DNA from: Reichenbachiella carrageenanivorans
GTDB lineage: Bacteria > Bacteroidota > Bacteroidia > Cytophagales > Cyclobacteriaceae
Direction of reading: 5' to 3'
DNA length: 64,000 bases
NCBI RefSeq assembly: GCF_025639805.1
Contig: NZ_CP106735.1
Span: 4,745,501-4,809,500 of the forward strand
Shown: positions 54,492 through 62,500 of the stretch, piece by piece
How the letters are laid out: each line of letters begins with the position of its first letter
How positions within the stretch are numbered: position 1 is the first letter of the stretch
The notes under the pieces: generated by a model
What the model saw: only the letters and a program-made list of their open reading frames with translations
Told to the model about the DNA's origin: nothing
Database searches by the model: none
Made by a program: the position numbers and the translations under genes

Positions 54492-54503
54492 TATCCGGAT
54501 GTT
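54412..54503 (+). other. attI-like site, right copy, overlapping recombinase 3' end
   Basis: The 92-bp block begins CCAATTCGAG, contains the stop codon TGA (54489-54491) and ends GATATCCGGATGTT with the crossover GTT at 54501-54503. Cassette R1 starts at this point. The reverse-complement copy at 46739-46830 also ends at GGATGTT and is followed by a different cassette (L1). It contains the palindrome ATCCGGAT next to the core. Homology in the two copies stops exactly at the core GTT, as expected for a cassette insertion site. Confidence 0.85.
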
Positions 54504-55348
54504 ACCACCCATGCGATAATTACTAAGTATGCAATTCAAATTAACTGAGGAAATTCTAAAACTTAGTGAATCCAAAATTTGGAATCAGGCTAAAAACGAA
54601 TGGACTTTTGAATATGCATACTCTAGTGAAGAGCTTCAATCCTGCCTTTGCGGACATTATCCAATAAAAAACATCTGTGTTCTTAATAATTCCGAGAATA
54701 ACAACACAACAGAAGTTGGTAACTGTTGCGTAAACAAATTTCTAGGTATTGAAGACGGGAATAAGATTTTCACTTCTATAAAGAGGCTAAAGGAAGATTT
54801 GACCAAATCAATGAGCTCAGAAGTATTGGAATTTTTGTTTAGCAAAAAAGTAGTTTCTGAATTTGAGTACAAGTTTTATTCTGACACAATTCGGAAAAGA
54901 AAACTCTCAACTAAGCAAGAAACTATAAGGGAAAGGATAAATCAGAAGCTGCTAGACTTTACGAGTGGCGAAGCGAACACACAATTCTCCAGAATTAATC
55001 TTGTCTTGAAATGGGCAGATCAGAATACTTGGTTTGATACAACTTTTGTGAAATCACTAAATGAGAGCTGTAAACGAAAAGGGAAATTAACTGACGCTCA
55101 AAAAGGATCTCTAGAAAAAATAATCTTTAAATGTAAAATTGAATAACGTGTGGTAACATTCTGTATCAAATCATGGCGGTTCAGCTGTGAAAGAAAGCTC
55201 TCAGCGTTCTGGAAACCCCGCCATATCTCAGATTAGCTCTATGGAATTAATAAAAGGGATAGACTGCGCGTCCCGGCCCAAATCAGAGATTTGGCTATCT
55301 TGTAGCCGAAACTTAAACTAAATCACACGCCACGATTGATACAGTGGC
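54501..55348 (+). repeat. Cassette R1, 848 bp, identical to cassette R3
   Basis: Runs from the attI crossover to the attC crossover. The same 848 bp recur at 56748-57595 with cassette R2 between them. The encoded proteins are identical, and no difference was noticed in the attC. Confidence 0.92.
54529..55146 (+). CDS. Cassette R1 zinc-binding-like protein (copy 1)
   Basis: A 205-residue protein with a Cys-rich site near residues 37-71: SCLCGHYPIKNICVLN and EVGNCCVNKFLGIEDG. This CxCGH then xCC pattern resembles small metal-binding modules in phage and mobile-element proteins. The rest is helical and Lys-rich (TSIKRLKEDLTKSMSSEVLE, DAQKGSLEKIIFKCKIE). It starts 28 bp after the attI crossover, so it would be the first cassette gene expressed by read-through from the recombinase. 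No function known. Confidence 0.75.
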   Translation: MQFKLTEEILKLSESKIWNQAKNEWTFEYAYSSEELQSCLCGHYPIKNICVLNNSENNNTTEVGNCCVNKFLGIEDGNKIFTSIKRLKEDLTKSMSSEVLEFLFSKKVVSEFEYKFYSDTIRKRKLSTKQETIRERINQKLLDFTSGEANTQFSRINLVLKWADQNTWFDTTFVKSLNESCKRKGKLTDAQKGSLEKIIFKCKIE

Positions 55349-55355
55349 GTTATGT
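55151..55355 (+). repeat. attC-like site R1
   Basis: R'' TGGTAAC pairs with the R' of the same cassette start (GTTACCA). R' at the other end is GTTATGT. The outer arms CTGTATCAAATCATGGCG and CGCCACGATTGATACAG are complementary with one extra A on the R'' arm. Inner arms contain TATCTCAGATT and AAATCAGAGATTTGGC. Confidence 0.87.
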
Positions 55356-55376
55356 GGCATTACTGCAAACTCGCCA

Positions 55377-56396
55377 ATGAAAAAGCTAATCGTAATTTTT
55401 GGACTAATCTCATGGACTGCTTCTTTCGCACAATTGAACGAAGAACTATGGAACTACTACCTGTATGAAAATCAACTGACTGATAATAAGGTGAAGCTGA
55501 TTATCGTGGAACGTGGTGATATTGTCAACCTTCATATTCGACCAGATGGCAAAACTCAGCGGATTGTCCTTGCCAATTCTGACAAGTCCTTTTTCGGGGA
55601 GGATAAATTCTATTACTATGGCGACACCCTAGCTGAAGTTCTCGGTTACAGAAAGGAAAACCTTTACATCAACAAAGAATACAAATACACGGATGGATTT
55701 CTGGAGCAGGTAGATGTTTACAACAATAAACTTCTAACCAAAAAGTTCATCTATGGCACTTATACCAATGGCTGGATTAACTTCATCACTGAACACGTTA
55801 TGAGAGGTTATCAGGAGGAACAGACATGGACAAAAAATGTCAAATATTATGAAGACGGTTTCATTAAGGCCATTGATTACAGAAGAGGTTTCAGCTACCA
55901 TAGTAAGTTTTACGTCTACAACAAGGAGACGGAATTCATCGAAAAAGAAAAAATCAGAATATTTGAAAACAATCAGGAGACCGATTTCAGAGAAATACAA
56001 ACCTCAACCTACGATAACGGTCTAACCAAATCCATAACTATTGACGGGTATACTCAAAATATTTCATATCAATTCTTTACCGATAACGAGTTTACAAATG
56101 CCTTAGATAGCTTGAATTTAGTTGAATCAGAAATCAAGAAATTTGAAGTCAAAAAAACAGACTTGAAAAAACAAATTGGAACGGAATATGAATTCATCAC
56201 GAAAGAAATCATTTCAATTCATTCAGGCTACAAGCGAAAGATAAAGGAAGCATTTGAGAGTAGTGAAAAACTCCAAATTTTGACAGAAGCGGTTACTGAA
56301 CTCAATAAATATGCTGCTATGGATGATAAGGAACTCAAAAAATTGAACCGAGAACTAAAAAAGAAATATGGAACCCAAAACGGATTCAACTGGTAA
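55377..56396 (+). CDS. Cassette R2 secreted protein
   Basis: From ATG 55377 the protein is 339 residues with a signal peptide (MKKLIVIFGLISWTASFAQ). An upstream GTG at 55344 lies inside the attC and is rejected. The mature part has beta-hairpin repeats (DTLAEVLGYRKENLYINKEY, YEDGFIKAIDYRRGFSYHSK), and the C-terminus is a long charged coiled coil (LNLVESEIKKFEVKKTDLKK). No family recognised. The next gene overlaps its end by 29 bases. Confidence 0.7.
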   Translation: MKKLIVIFGLISWTASFAQLNEELWNYYLYENQLTDNKVKLIIVERGDIVNLHIRPDGKTQRIVLANSDKSFFGEDKFYYYGDTLAEVLGYRKENLYINKEYKYTDGFLEQVDVYNNKLLTKKFIYGTYTNGWINFITEHVMRGYQEEQTWTKNVKYYEDGFIKAIDYRRGFSYHSKFYVYNKETEFIEKEKIRIFENNQETDFREIQTSTYDNGLTKSITIDGYTQNISYQFFTDNEFTNALDSLNLVESEIKKFEVKKTDLKKQIGTEYEFITKEIISIHSGYKRKIKEAFESSEKLQILTEAVTELNKYAAMDDKELKKLNRELKKKYGTQNGFNW

Positions 56397-56598
56397 CAAA
56401 TATTTGGAAATCCCTCTTGGATGGGATGACCCAGAGGCCAAGTTACGCTTAACCTATGTGAGCAGCTTGCGAACAGTCAGACTTAACAAAATTGACTCGT
56501 CCAACCACGTATTTCCCGGGCCTGAATTTGAACTTCAATATGTCCATGAACTAATAGAAGCATTAATCAAGACGTATAACGAAAACAAAGCCACATAA
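56368..56598 (+). CDS. Cassette R2 second gene, small protein
   Basis: A 76-residue protein (YLEIPLGWDDPEAKLRLTYV, FELQYVHELIEALIKTYNEN) overlapping the end of the secreted-protein gene. Its stop TAA is part of the attC R'' core ACATAAC. It looks like a small cytoplasmic protein of unknown function; the overlap suggests coupled expression, possibly as an immunity or partner protein. Confidence 0.55.
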   Translation: MEPKTDSTGNKYLEIPLGWDDPEAKLRLTYVSSLRTVRLNKIDSSNHVFPGPEFELQYVHELIEALIKTYNENKAT

Positions 56599-56754
56599 CA
56601 ATTGCTATGAATGAATGGGGTTTCATCGGTCAAGAAATATTCGTGGGGATTGGAAAGTCCGCCACAAGTATTAAATTTAAATCAAGGCGTGGCTATGTGC
56701 GAGAGGAGAGGTTAGTGCTTTCTAATCCCCACTCATCATAGCTGGTCGTTACCA
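56593..56754 (+). repeat. attC-like site R2
   Basis: R'' ACATAAC matches cassette start GTTATGT; R' GTTACCA opens the duplicate cassette R3. Arms GCTATGAATGAATGGGG and CCCCACTCATCATAGC pair with one extra A on the R'' arm. It is shorter (~160 bp) than the others and belongs to a different arm family. Confidence 0.86.
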
Positions 56755-57595
56755 CCCATGCGATAATTACTAAGTATGCAATTCAAATTAACTGAGGAAA
56801 TTCTAAAACTTAGTGAATCCAAAATTTGGAATCAGGCTAAAAACGAATGGACTTTTGAATATGCATACTCTAGTGAAGAGCTTCAATCCTGCCTTTGCGG
56901 ACATTATCCAATAAAAAACATCTGTGTTCTTAATAATTCCGAGAATAACAACACAACAGAAGTTGGTAACTGTTGCGTAAACAAATTTCTAGGTATTGAA
57001 GACGGGAATAAGATTTTCACTTCTATAAAGAGGCTAAAGGAAGATTTGACCAAATCAATGAGCTCAGAAGTATTGGAATTTTTGTTTAGCAAAAAAGTAG
57101 TTTCTGAATTTGAGTACAAGTTTTATTCTGACACAATTCGGAAAAGAAAACTCTCAACTAAGCAAGAAACTATAAGGGAAAGGATAAATCAGAAGCTGCT
57201 AGACTTTACGAGTGGCGAAGCGAACACACAATTCTCCAGAATTAATCTTGTCTTGAAATGGGCAGATCAGAATACTTGGTTTGATACAACTTTTGTGAAA
57301 TCACTAAATGAGAGCTGTAAACGAAAAGGGAAATTAACTGACGCTCAAAAAGGATCTCTAGAAAAAATAATCTTTAAATGTAAAATTGAATAACGTGTGG
57401 TAACATTCTGTATCAAATCATGGCGGTTCAGCTGTGAAAGAAAGCTCTCAGCGTTCTGGAAACCCCGCCATATCTCAGATTAGCTCTATGGAATTAATAA
57501 AAGGGATAGACTGCGCGTCCCGGCCCAAATCAGAGATTTGGCTATCTTGTAGCCGAAACTTAAACTAAATCACACGCCACGATTGATACAGTGGC
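56748..57595 (+). repeat. Cassette R3, exact duplicate of cassette R1
   Basis: 848 bp from crossover to crossover, offset by 2247 bp from R1. The edges fall exactly at the GTT cores, as expected for cassette copying or re-insertion by the recombinase rather than random duplication. Confidence 0.92.
56776..57393 (+). CDS. Cassette R3 zinc-binding-like protein (copy 2)
   Basis: Identical in all 205 residues to the product at 54529, including the CLCGHYP and GNCC site. It lies third in the array, behind cassette R2. Two identical copies could raise dosage; the complete lack of change implies recent copying. Confidence 0.75.
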   Translation: MQFKLTEEILKLSESKIWNQAKNEWTFEYAYSSEELQSCLCGHYPIKNICVLNNSENNNTTEVGNCCVNKFLGIEDGNKIFTSIKRLKEDLTKSMSSEVLEFLFSKKVVSEFEYKFYSDTIRKRKLSTKQETIRERINQKLLDFTSGEANTQFSRINLVLKWADQNTWFDTTFVKSLNESCKRKGKLTDAQKGSLEKIIFKCKIE

Positions 57596-57602
57596 GTTGT
57601 CT
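57398..57602 (+). repeat. attC-like site R3
   Basis: Same sequence as site R1 up to the crossover; the R' core here is GTTGTCT, the start of cassette R4, in place of GTTATGT. Confidence 0.87.
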
Positions 57603-58298
57603 TTCATTGCCTTTCTAAAAATCATAACTATACGCAGAGCCAAAGAAAACGGGGACTTTTGAGGGAATTCGATTGTTTTCAGCCAGTAGGTGAACGGTTT
57701 CATGCTTAAACGTTGGGAACGCAGGAAGCTTGCTTAAGTAGGTAGCGCAGGGGCGGAAGCAATGAAAATAGTGAAGCTGCAGGCTGAAAACCATTCCTCT
57801 GGCCAAAATCAGCACCTTTTTTTTTCGGCATTGGAGGATTTAGCGTTAAGAAATTCACTGACAGGAGCGGTTAAAAAAGAAACACTGTTTGAGGCCGAAG
57901 GGTTGGACGAGCGAAGGGTCGGTCGAGTTTGTTTCTTTTCAGCGGAAGGCAGCGAATTTTAGCTAAATGATCCACAGCCTTGATTTTTTGGTTACTTTTT
58001 TATCAAGAAAAAAGTATCGAGCACTATCGAACATCCCGGAACGGAACGAAAAAATAACGAAAAGACAACATGTTGTATGCTGTCATGCGCACAGACGGAT
58101 CACCAGTGGTTTCTGGTAAACAGCTGATGTATAGCATGTGATTTTTACTTGCTCCACTAGCCAGCCAAGACGAGCTGCATTCTCGTTAGAGTAGAATCAG
58201 TCAGGCTGTCTTTGAAGGTCTGCTGTTGGGCTGACAAAGTAAAAATCACTAGCTTCGTCTACATCAATTACGAATCGCACGACACATACATGGTCGTT
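57596..58298 (+). repeat. Cassette R4, 703-bp copy of L4 in opposite orientation
   Basis: Matches 43962-44664 in reverse complement, from core to core. The pair forms a 13.6-kb-spaced inverted repeat that includes both attI copies and the recombinase between them. Confidence 0.9.
57762..57962 (+). CDS. 66-residue ORF of duplicated cassette (R4)
   Basis: Same 66 residues as the ORF at 44298. Followed by a hairpin-like AT-rich segment (CTTGAT, GGTTACTTTTTT, ATCAAG) of a kind I recall in many Bacteroidota intergenic regions. Coding status uncertain. Confidence 0.35.
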   Translation: MKIVKLQAENHSSGQNQHLFFSALEDLALRNSLTGAVKKETLFEAEGLDERRVGRVCFFSAEGSEF

Positions 58299-58302
58299 AG
58301 GT
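58063..58302 (+). repeat. attC-like site R4
   Basis: R'' AGACAAC, R' GTTAGGT. About 240 bp, same sequence as site L4 in the other orientation except for the R' core of the following cassette. Confidence 0.83.
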
Positions 58303-58315
58303 GCAATTACGAATT

Positions 58316-58606
58316 ATGATAGTCACTGATAAAGAAGATAGATTTTGGTTTTTCCTTGAGGATGGAATAGACTTTTACATTGATGTGAACTGTAATGTAT
58401 CAGCATTCGGATTCTCAATGCTAATAAAGTTGAATAAAGAAGAATCTGAGAGCTATAGAAAATCAGGACATGATTTTTTAAAAGAGCTAGCTCGTGATAT
58501 TCAATATTATTCTCAATCCAAATATAAAGACCGACACACCTCGGGTGAAATCGGAAAAATTGCACATAATGCAATAATGGCTTTTAATAAAAAAAACAGA
58601 CCCTAA
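58316..58606 (+). CDS. Cassette R5 first gene, unknown small protein
   Basis: From ATG 58316 (a GTG at 58301 is also in frame) the protein is 96 residues (MIVTDKEDRFWFFLEDGIDF, SYRKSGHDFLKELARDIQYY). Alternating aromatic and charged residues suggest a compact cytoplasmic protein. The sequence recalls small immunity-type proteins, but no family is assigned. Nine bases separate it from the next gene, which shares the cassette. Confidence 0.6.
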   Translation: MIVTDKEDRFWFFLEDGIDFYIDVNCNVSAFGFSMLIKLNKEESESYRKSGHDFLKELARDIQYYSQSKYKDRHTSGEIGKIAHNAIMAFNKKNRP

Positions 58607-58615
58607 AATTCATTA

Positions 58616-59047
58616 ATGAGAGAGGAAATATTCAATGACATTAAAGAAGGAATTGAGCTTCAAAACGGAACTCATATACATTGGGACAGTCTGCTTACCG
58701 ACTTAATCCCAAAATCAGAATCTCATAATATAACAGGAAATTATCTATCTATGAGTTTTGGAGTTGTTGAAATTGCTAAAGGATTAAAAATAAAACTTAC
58801 AGCTACCTACTCACCGTTTGAAAACAAGACCCTTGATTATCTCAAAGGAAGTGTCAAAGATGAAAAAGAAGCATTAGACTTGATATCTCAGCTAAAAAAA
58901 TATTTAGGAAACCCTGATAGTGATGAAATTGGTGAGTGGGGTATTTGGACTCATTGGGAAAATGAAAAACATAAAATAGGAATCAGAACACGAGACCATC
59001 ATGGAGGTAGTTGGTTCGAATATTATATAGAATTAAAAAGCACCTAA
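58616..59047 (+). CDS. Cassette R5 second gene, unknown protein
   Basis: A 143-residue acidic protein (MREEIFNDIKEGIELQNGTH, LISQLKKYLGNPDSDEIGEW, HHGGSWFEYYIELKST). Its stop TAA lies inside the attC R'' core ACCTAAC. The GIWTHWENEKHKIGIRTRDH part shows a Trp/His-rich beta region. It may be an immunity-like or ligand-binding protein; no family recognised. Confidence 0.6.
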   Translation: MREEIFNDIKEGIELQNGTHIHWDSLLTDLIPKSESHNITGNYLSMSFGVVEIAKGLKIKLTATYSPFENKTLDYLKGSVKDEKEALDLISQLKKYLGNPDSDEIGEWGIWTHWENEKHKIGIRTRDHHGGSWFEYYIELKST

Positions 59048-59235
59048 CACGGTATATAGCAAATAGGGAGCCTAGTGGCTTACGAAAGTTCAGTACTATT
59101 TACAAACACCGCCAAATCGTTGATTTGGCTTTTAAAATGAATAAGATAAAAACAAAATACAACGATTTGGCTCAGTGCAAACTTGAAAGATTATCGCTTT
59201 CTACTGCCCTACTTGCCATATACTAAACGTTAGAG
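59042..59235 (+). repeat. attC-like site R5
   Basis: R'' ACCTAAC, R' GTTAGAG. The outer arms GGTATATAGCAA and TTGCCATATAC pair imperfectly. Inner arms contain CCGCCAAATCGTTGATTTGGC. Confidence 0.82.
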
Positions 59236-59259
59236 CCCATCAGAGCAACTCGTAAGGTC

Positions 59260-59643
59260 ATGAGGATAATCAAACTTTTAGCCGTTTTATTTTCTATTGG
59301 TATCATCGGTTACCTTGGATATGTTGCATACTTCGTATTTAGTCCTGAAATTGAGAACTTCAAGAACAGAACCGAATTCAACTCCGAACTTTGGAAGAAC
59401 TGGGAAGATACGGAAGCAAGCGCCTCTTTAAGATGGGACATGACTCATAGCCTAACCACGAACTTCGAACTCATTGGAATGTCAAGCGAACAGGTAATTG
59501 AACTTCTTGGTCAACCCTCGGGTAGGAGCAATTCTGAACTAAGATACTATCTGGGAATGTCAAGACATTGGATAGACACTGGATCATTAGTATTGGAACT
59601 TGAAGAAGGCAAGGTGGTCAACTACAGAATCTGGCACGGTTAA
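59260..59643 (+). CDS. Cassette R6 membrane-anchored BamE/SmpA-like protein
   Basis: A 127-residue protein with an N-terminal membrane helix (LLAVLFSIGIIGYLGYVAYF) and a C-terminal region resembling the SmpA/OmlA (BamE-like) fold: ELIGMSSEQVIELLGQPSGR followed by LRYYLG and LVLELEEGKVVNYRIW. This fold is widespread in envelope and inhibitor proteins. The partner is unknown. It starts 31 bp after the crossover. Confidence 0.65.
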   Translation: MRIIKLLAVLFSIGIIGYLGYVAYFVFSPEIENFKNRTEFNSELWKNWEDTEASASLRWDMTHSLTTNFELIGMSSEQVIELLGQPSGRSNSELRYYLGMSRHWIDTGSLVLELEEGKVVNYRIWHG

Positions 59644-59681
59644 ACTCCAACGAACGAATAAGCAAGACGAAAATAAACGGG

Positions 59682-59911
59682 CTCTAACATAGCGTGATAG
59701 CGAATGCCCATGCTGCGTGACCAATGGTGTGCGGGAAACAGCACCGCCGCGCCGCTCAGGAATCAATAGAATACCGAGGAATGGTCATTCGTGACTCAAG
59801 CTGTCTCGATCAACAGGAATGGCTAAATAGACTTTTGTAGTTTGTCGCGATTCGGCTACTTTAGTGCTTTATCAAACCGTGTGGGCACATCGCCATACGC
59901 GGACGTTATCT
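59682..59911 (+). repeat. attC-like site R6
   Basis: R'' CTCTAAC, R' GTTATCT. Outer arms GCGTGATAGCGAATGCCC and GGGCACATCGCCATACGC pair. It belongs to the same arm family as L3, L6 and R10. Confidence 0.83.
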
Positions 59912-59915
59912 TCCA

Positions 59916-60833
59916 CTAATCTTCTAAATTTAATTGCTCGGCTCGGAGTATTCTTTTATGAACTTTAGTGACTTTGTATTCCTTGTTTTCGTACGTCCCT
60001 GCAAACTCATTGTATACTTGTTTTATGGCTAAGTCACAAACAAGAATATCCCCATTAGAGAAACTCATACTGCCTTTAACGACTTTTATCAAGTAGTCAT
60101 TATCCTCTATTTCAGCATTAATCTTAATCCCCTTGTAATAAAATTGCCACTTAAACCCTTTTGAAAAGACCACTTTGAATATATTCAAGTTAGCAAATTC
60201 GATAAGTTTATACTTTTCTCTTTCAATCCCTTCCGTATCCTCAAACAAATTGTCTTTCACGTCGAAATACTCAAACTCATTTTTTAGTATAGAAGATAAC
60301 TCCTCATTCGAACTATCTAATAACTGAATACTTTCAACATCATCATCTTTATCTACTTTGTCAAATACATTTTTCAACTCAGACTGTATGTTAGGATTGC
60401 TTTTAATTGCGCTATAAATAGAACTATCAATCACAAAAACATCACCTTTAACGTTATAAATATTAGTTGTATTATTTTCTCCTATCTCCTCTTTAGAAGA
60501 TTTCTTCCCTTTTAGATGCTTATAGAGCTCTATAATTACCACAACAGACCCAGCAATACCTCCTACATTATTTAGAATATCTTGCCCTGAGGTAATCAAA
60601 TTTGTTACCTGTTTAAAATCTATAAACAGTTCAATTGGAAAGCTAGCAGGTGGTAATGCTCGTAGTTTTATTTTAAGGTCATAGTCTGGAGCTAAGCTGT
60701 TCTTAACTTCACGTATGAACTCAGCAAAATGTAATTGGCTGGTATACAGGGTATCAAAATCAATATATTCTAAATCACCCCTGTATTTGAATGTGAACTT
60801 TTCTGCTTCCATTAGGTTAATCAGGTTTCTCAT
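59916..60833 (-). CDS. Cassette R7 protein, reversed within the array
   Basis: A 305-residue protein encoded against the direction of the array. It has a hydrophobic central segment (NNVGGIAGSVVVIIELYKHL), a helix-rich N-terminus (LHFAEFIREVKNSLAPDYDL) and a C-terminal beta-rich domain (KGFKWQFYYKGIKINAEIED, LVCDLAIKQVYNEFAGTYEN). Similar layouts occur in mobile-element and defense-associated proteins of unknown function. Being reversed, it needs its own promoter, near 60834-60870. Confidence 0.65.
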   Translation of the reverse strand: MRNLINLMEAEKFTFKYRGDLEYIDFDTLYTSQLHFAEFIREVKNSLAPDYDLKIKLRALPPASFPIELFIDFKQVTNLITSGQDILNNVGGIAGSVVVIIELYKHLKGKKSSKEEIGENNTTNIYNVKGDVFVIDSSIYSAIKSNPNIQSELKNVFDKVDKDDDVESIQLLDSSNEELSSILKNEFEYFDVKDNLFEDTEGIEREKYKLIEFANLNIFKVVFSKGFKWQFYYKGIKINAEIEDNDYLIKVVKGSMSFSNGDILVCDLAIKQVYNEFAGTYENKEYKVTKVHKRILRAEQLNLED

Positions 60834-60873
60834 CGCAATATATTATTTAATTAAGCATAATCTAAAAAAAGGA

Positions 60874-61065
60874 AGATAACATGGTGTATAAGAGTCATGC
60901 TATGTAGATTGTTGAGTGAGTTTTTCTGCTTTCTGGAAGCACCGCCATATCTCAGATGTGATCTATTTGAATCAAAAATTGTATAGACCAAATCAGAGAT
61001 TTGGCTATTTTGAATCCGAAGCATTATCTTCACCAAAACGCACGATCTATACACAGGCGTTATGG
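60874..61065 (+). repeat. attC-like site R7
   Basis: R'' AGATAAC, R' GTTATGG. The site is oriented with the array although its gene is reversed. Inner CCGCCATATCTCAGAT and AAATCAGAGATTTGGC arms match site family R1. Confidence 0.85.
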
Positions 61066-61081
61066 GTAACAGAATTGTAAT

Positions 61082-62278
61082 ATGAAGAAAACTGCTTATG
61101 GAACTCCATTCCTTATCAATAATCAGAACGAAAGAGTTCCATTAGAAAAAGAAGCTGCAATTGATGAACTGTCAATTCAAACCTTGATCTTCGAAGAGCC
61201 CGACTGCCTTCCAATAAGTGATATTGACGAATCCTATAATCCTGTCATTCCTGTATGTACGGAACTTAACACTCCTGTTGGCCCCTTGGATGTACTCTTA
61301 GTATCTCCCAACGGTGAGATAACAATTGTAGAAACGAAGCTGTGGAGAAACCCAGAAGCCAGACGGAAAGTTGTAGCCCAAGTTCTGGATTATGCTAAGG
61401 AACTTTCCAACTGGTCTTACGAAGACCTTCAAAGAGAAATAAACCGAAAATTAGGCACAAAAGGCAATACTCTTTATGAATTGGCAAAATCTAAAGACCC
61501 AAATTTGACTCCATCTGAACCCGATTTTATTGATTCAGTGAGTCGAAATTTATCAAGAGGGAAATTTTTGCTTCTTATAGCTGGAGATGGTGTACGTGAA
61601 GGCGCAAAAGGTATTGCTGAATTTCTCTCGAACGCTGGTCATTTGAATTTCACATTTGCGATGGTCGAACTCAGTATTTTTAAGGCTAAGGGTTTAGGTA
61701 CGTTGATTTTACCAAAAACCTTGGTAAAAACTATCGAACTTTCAAAGTTGACAGTTGAAATACCCAAAGGGCTAATATTGGCACAAAATGATGATTTTGA
61801 TGACAGATCAACAGATCCTGTTGTAATTGACTCTAAAAAGGAAATAGAGCGGAATTTCTACATTAAGTTCTGGAACGAGTTGATATCGCAGTTATCATTT
61901 GACGATCCAGGGCAACCAATGCCGAATCCTGCAAAAGGAACGAACCTTTACGTATATCCAGCACAATCAAAAAAAGCATGGATAAGTGCCTACTTCTCCA
62001 AAAGCCAACAAAAGGTTGGTGTCTATTTCAGAGTTTCAGGAGATGCTGAAGGAAAGGCAATTTTGGATTCTTTAGAAGATTCTAAAGAGGATATTAGAAA
62101 GGAACTTGGTGAACAAATACGGTTTAACTGGGATGGTGATTTTAACGCAGAAATAGCAATATCAATTAACGATGTATTCAGTGACTCCAACAGAGAAGAA
62201 ATAAAGGACTTTTACAAGAACTGGCTAAACCAATTTGTAAATGTTTTTAGACCAAGAATCAAAAGAAACGGATTTTGA
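61082..62278 (+). CDS. PD-(D/E)XK-like nuclease / DUF4268 protein
   Basis: A 398-residue protein. The N-terminal half has a nuclease-like core with GPLDVLLVSPNGEITIVETKLW (Asp ... Glu-x-Lys, residues ~75-96) followed by ARRKVVAQVLDYAKEL. The C-terminal half fits DUF4268 (FYIKFWNELISQLSFDDPGQ, QQKVGVYFRVSGDAEGKAIL). Such proteins occur in mobile elements and defense islands of Bacteroidota; DNA binding or cleavage is inferred from the fold, not shown. It starts 23 bp after the crossover point. Confidence 0.8.
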   Translation: MKKTAYGTPFLINNQNERVPLEKEAAIDELSIQTLIFEEPDCLPISDIDESYNPVIPVCTELNTPVGPLDVLLVSPNGEITIVETKLWRNPEARRKVVAQVLDYAKELSNWSYEDLQREINRKLGTKGNTLYELAKSKDPNLTPSEPDFIDSVSRNLSRGKFLLLIAGDGVREGAKGIAEFLSNAGHLNFTFAMVELSIFKAKGLGTLILPKTLVKTIELSKLTVEIPKGLILAQNDDFDDRSTDPVVIDSKKEIERNFYIKFWNELISQLSFDDPGQPMPNPAKGTNLYVYPAQSKKAWISAYFSKSQQKVGVYFRVSGDAEGKAILDSLEDSKEDIRKELGEQIRFNWDGDFNAEIAISINDVFSDSNREEIKDFYKNWLNQFVNVFRPRIKRNGF

Positions 62279-62290
62279 AATTGAAAATAC

Positions 62291-62484
62291 CCATAACATG
62301 CTGTGATGAAATCATGCTTGGACAGTGTAAGAAGATGCTTTTCTGCATTATGGAAGCCCCGCCAATTCTGCGAATTGGCCTATTGAGAAATTAAAAAAGT
62401 AATAGCCCACTTCGCAGAGTTGGCTATTTAGTAGACGAAACATTATCTTCACCAAAACGCACGATTCATACAGAGTCGTTAGCG
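62291..62484 (+). repeat. attC-like site R8
   Basis: R'' CCATAAC, R' GTTAGCG. Outer arms ATGCTGTGATGAAATCATGC and GCACGATTCATACAG pair imperfectly; inner arms CCGCCAATTCTGCGAATTGGC and CGCAGAGTTGGC form a local palindrome. Confidence 0.83.
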
Positions 62485-62500
62485 GTAAAAGAACAATCAT

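Noticed and set aside
55344..55376. Extended GTG start of the R2 secreted protein
   Set aside because: The extension would be encoded by the attC end and would hide the clear signal peptide that begins at ATG 55377.
54501..57595. Composite transposon formed by the two identical 205-residue genes
   Set aside because: The repeated protein has no transposase or recombinase features, and the repeat edges fall at attC/attI cores, so cassette duplication explains it better.
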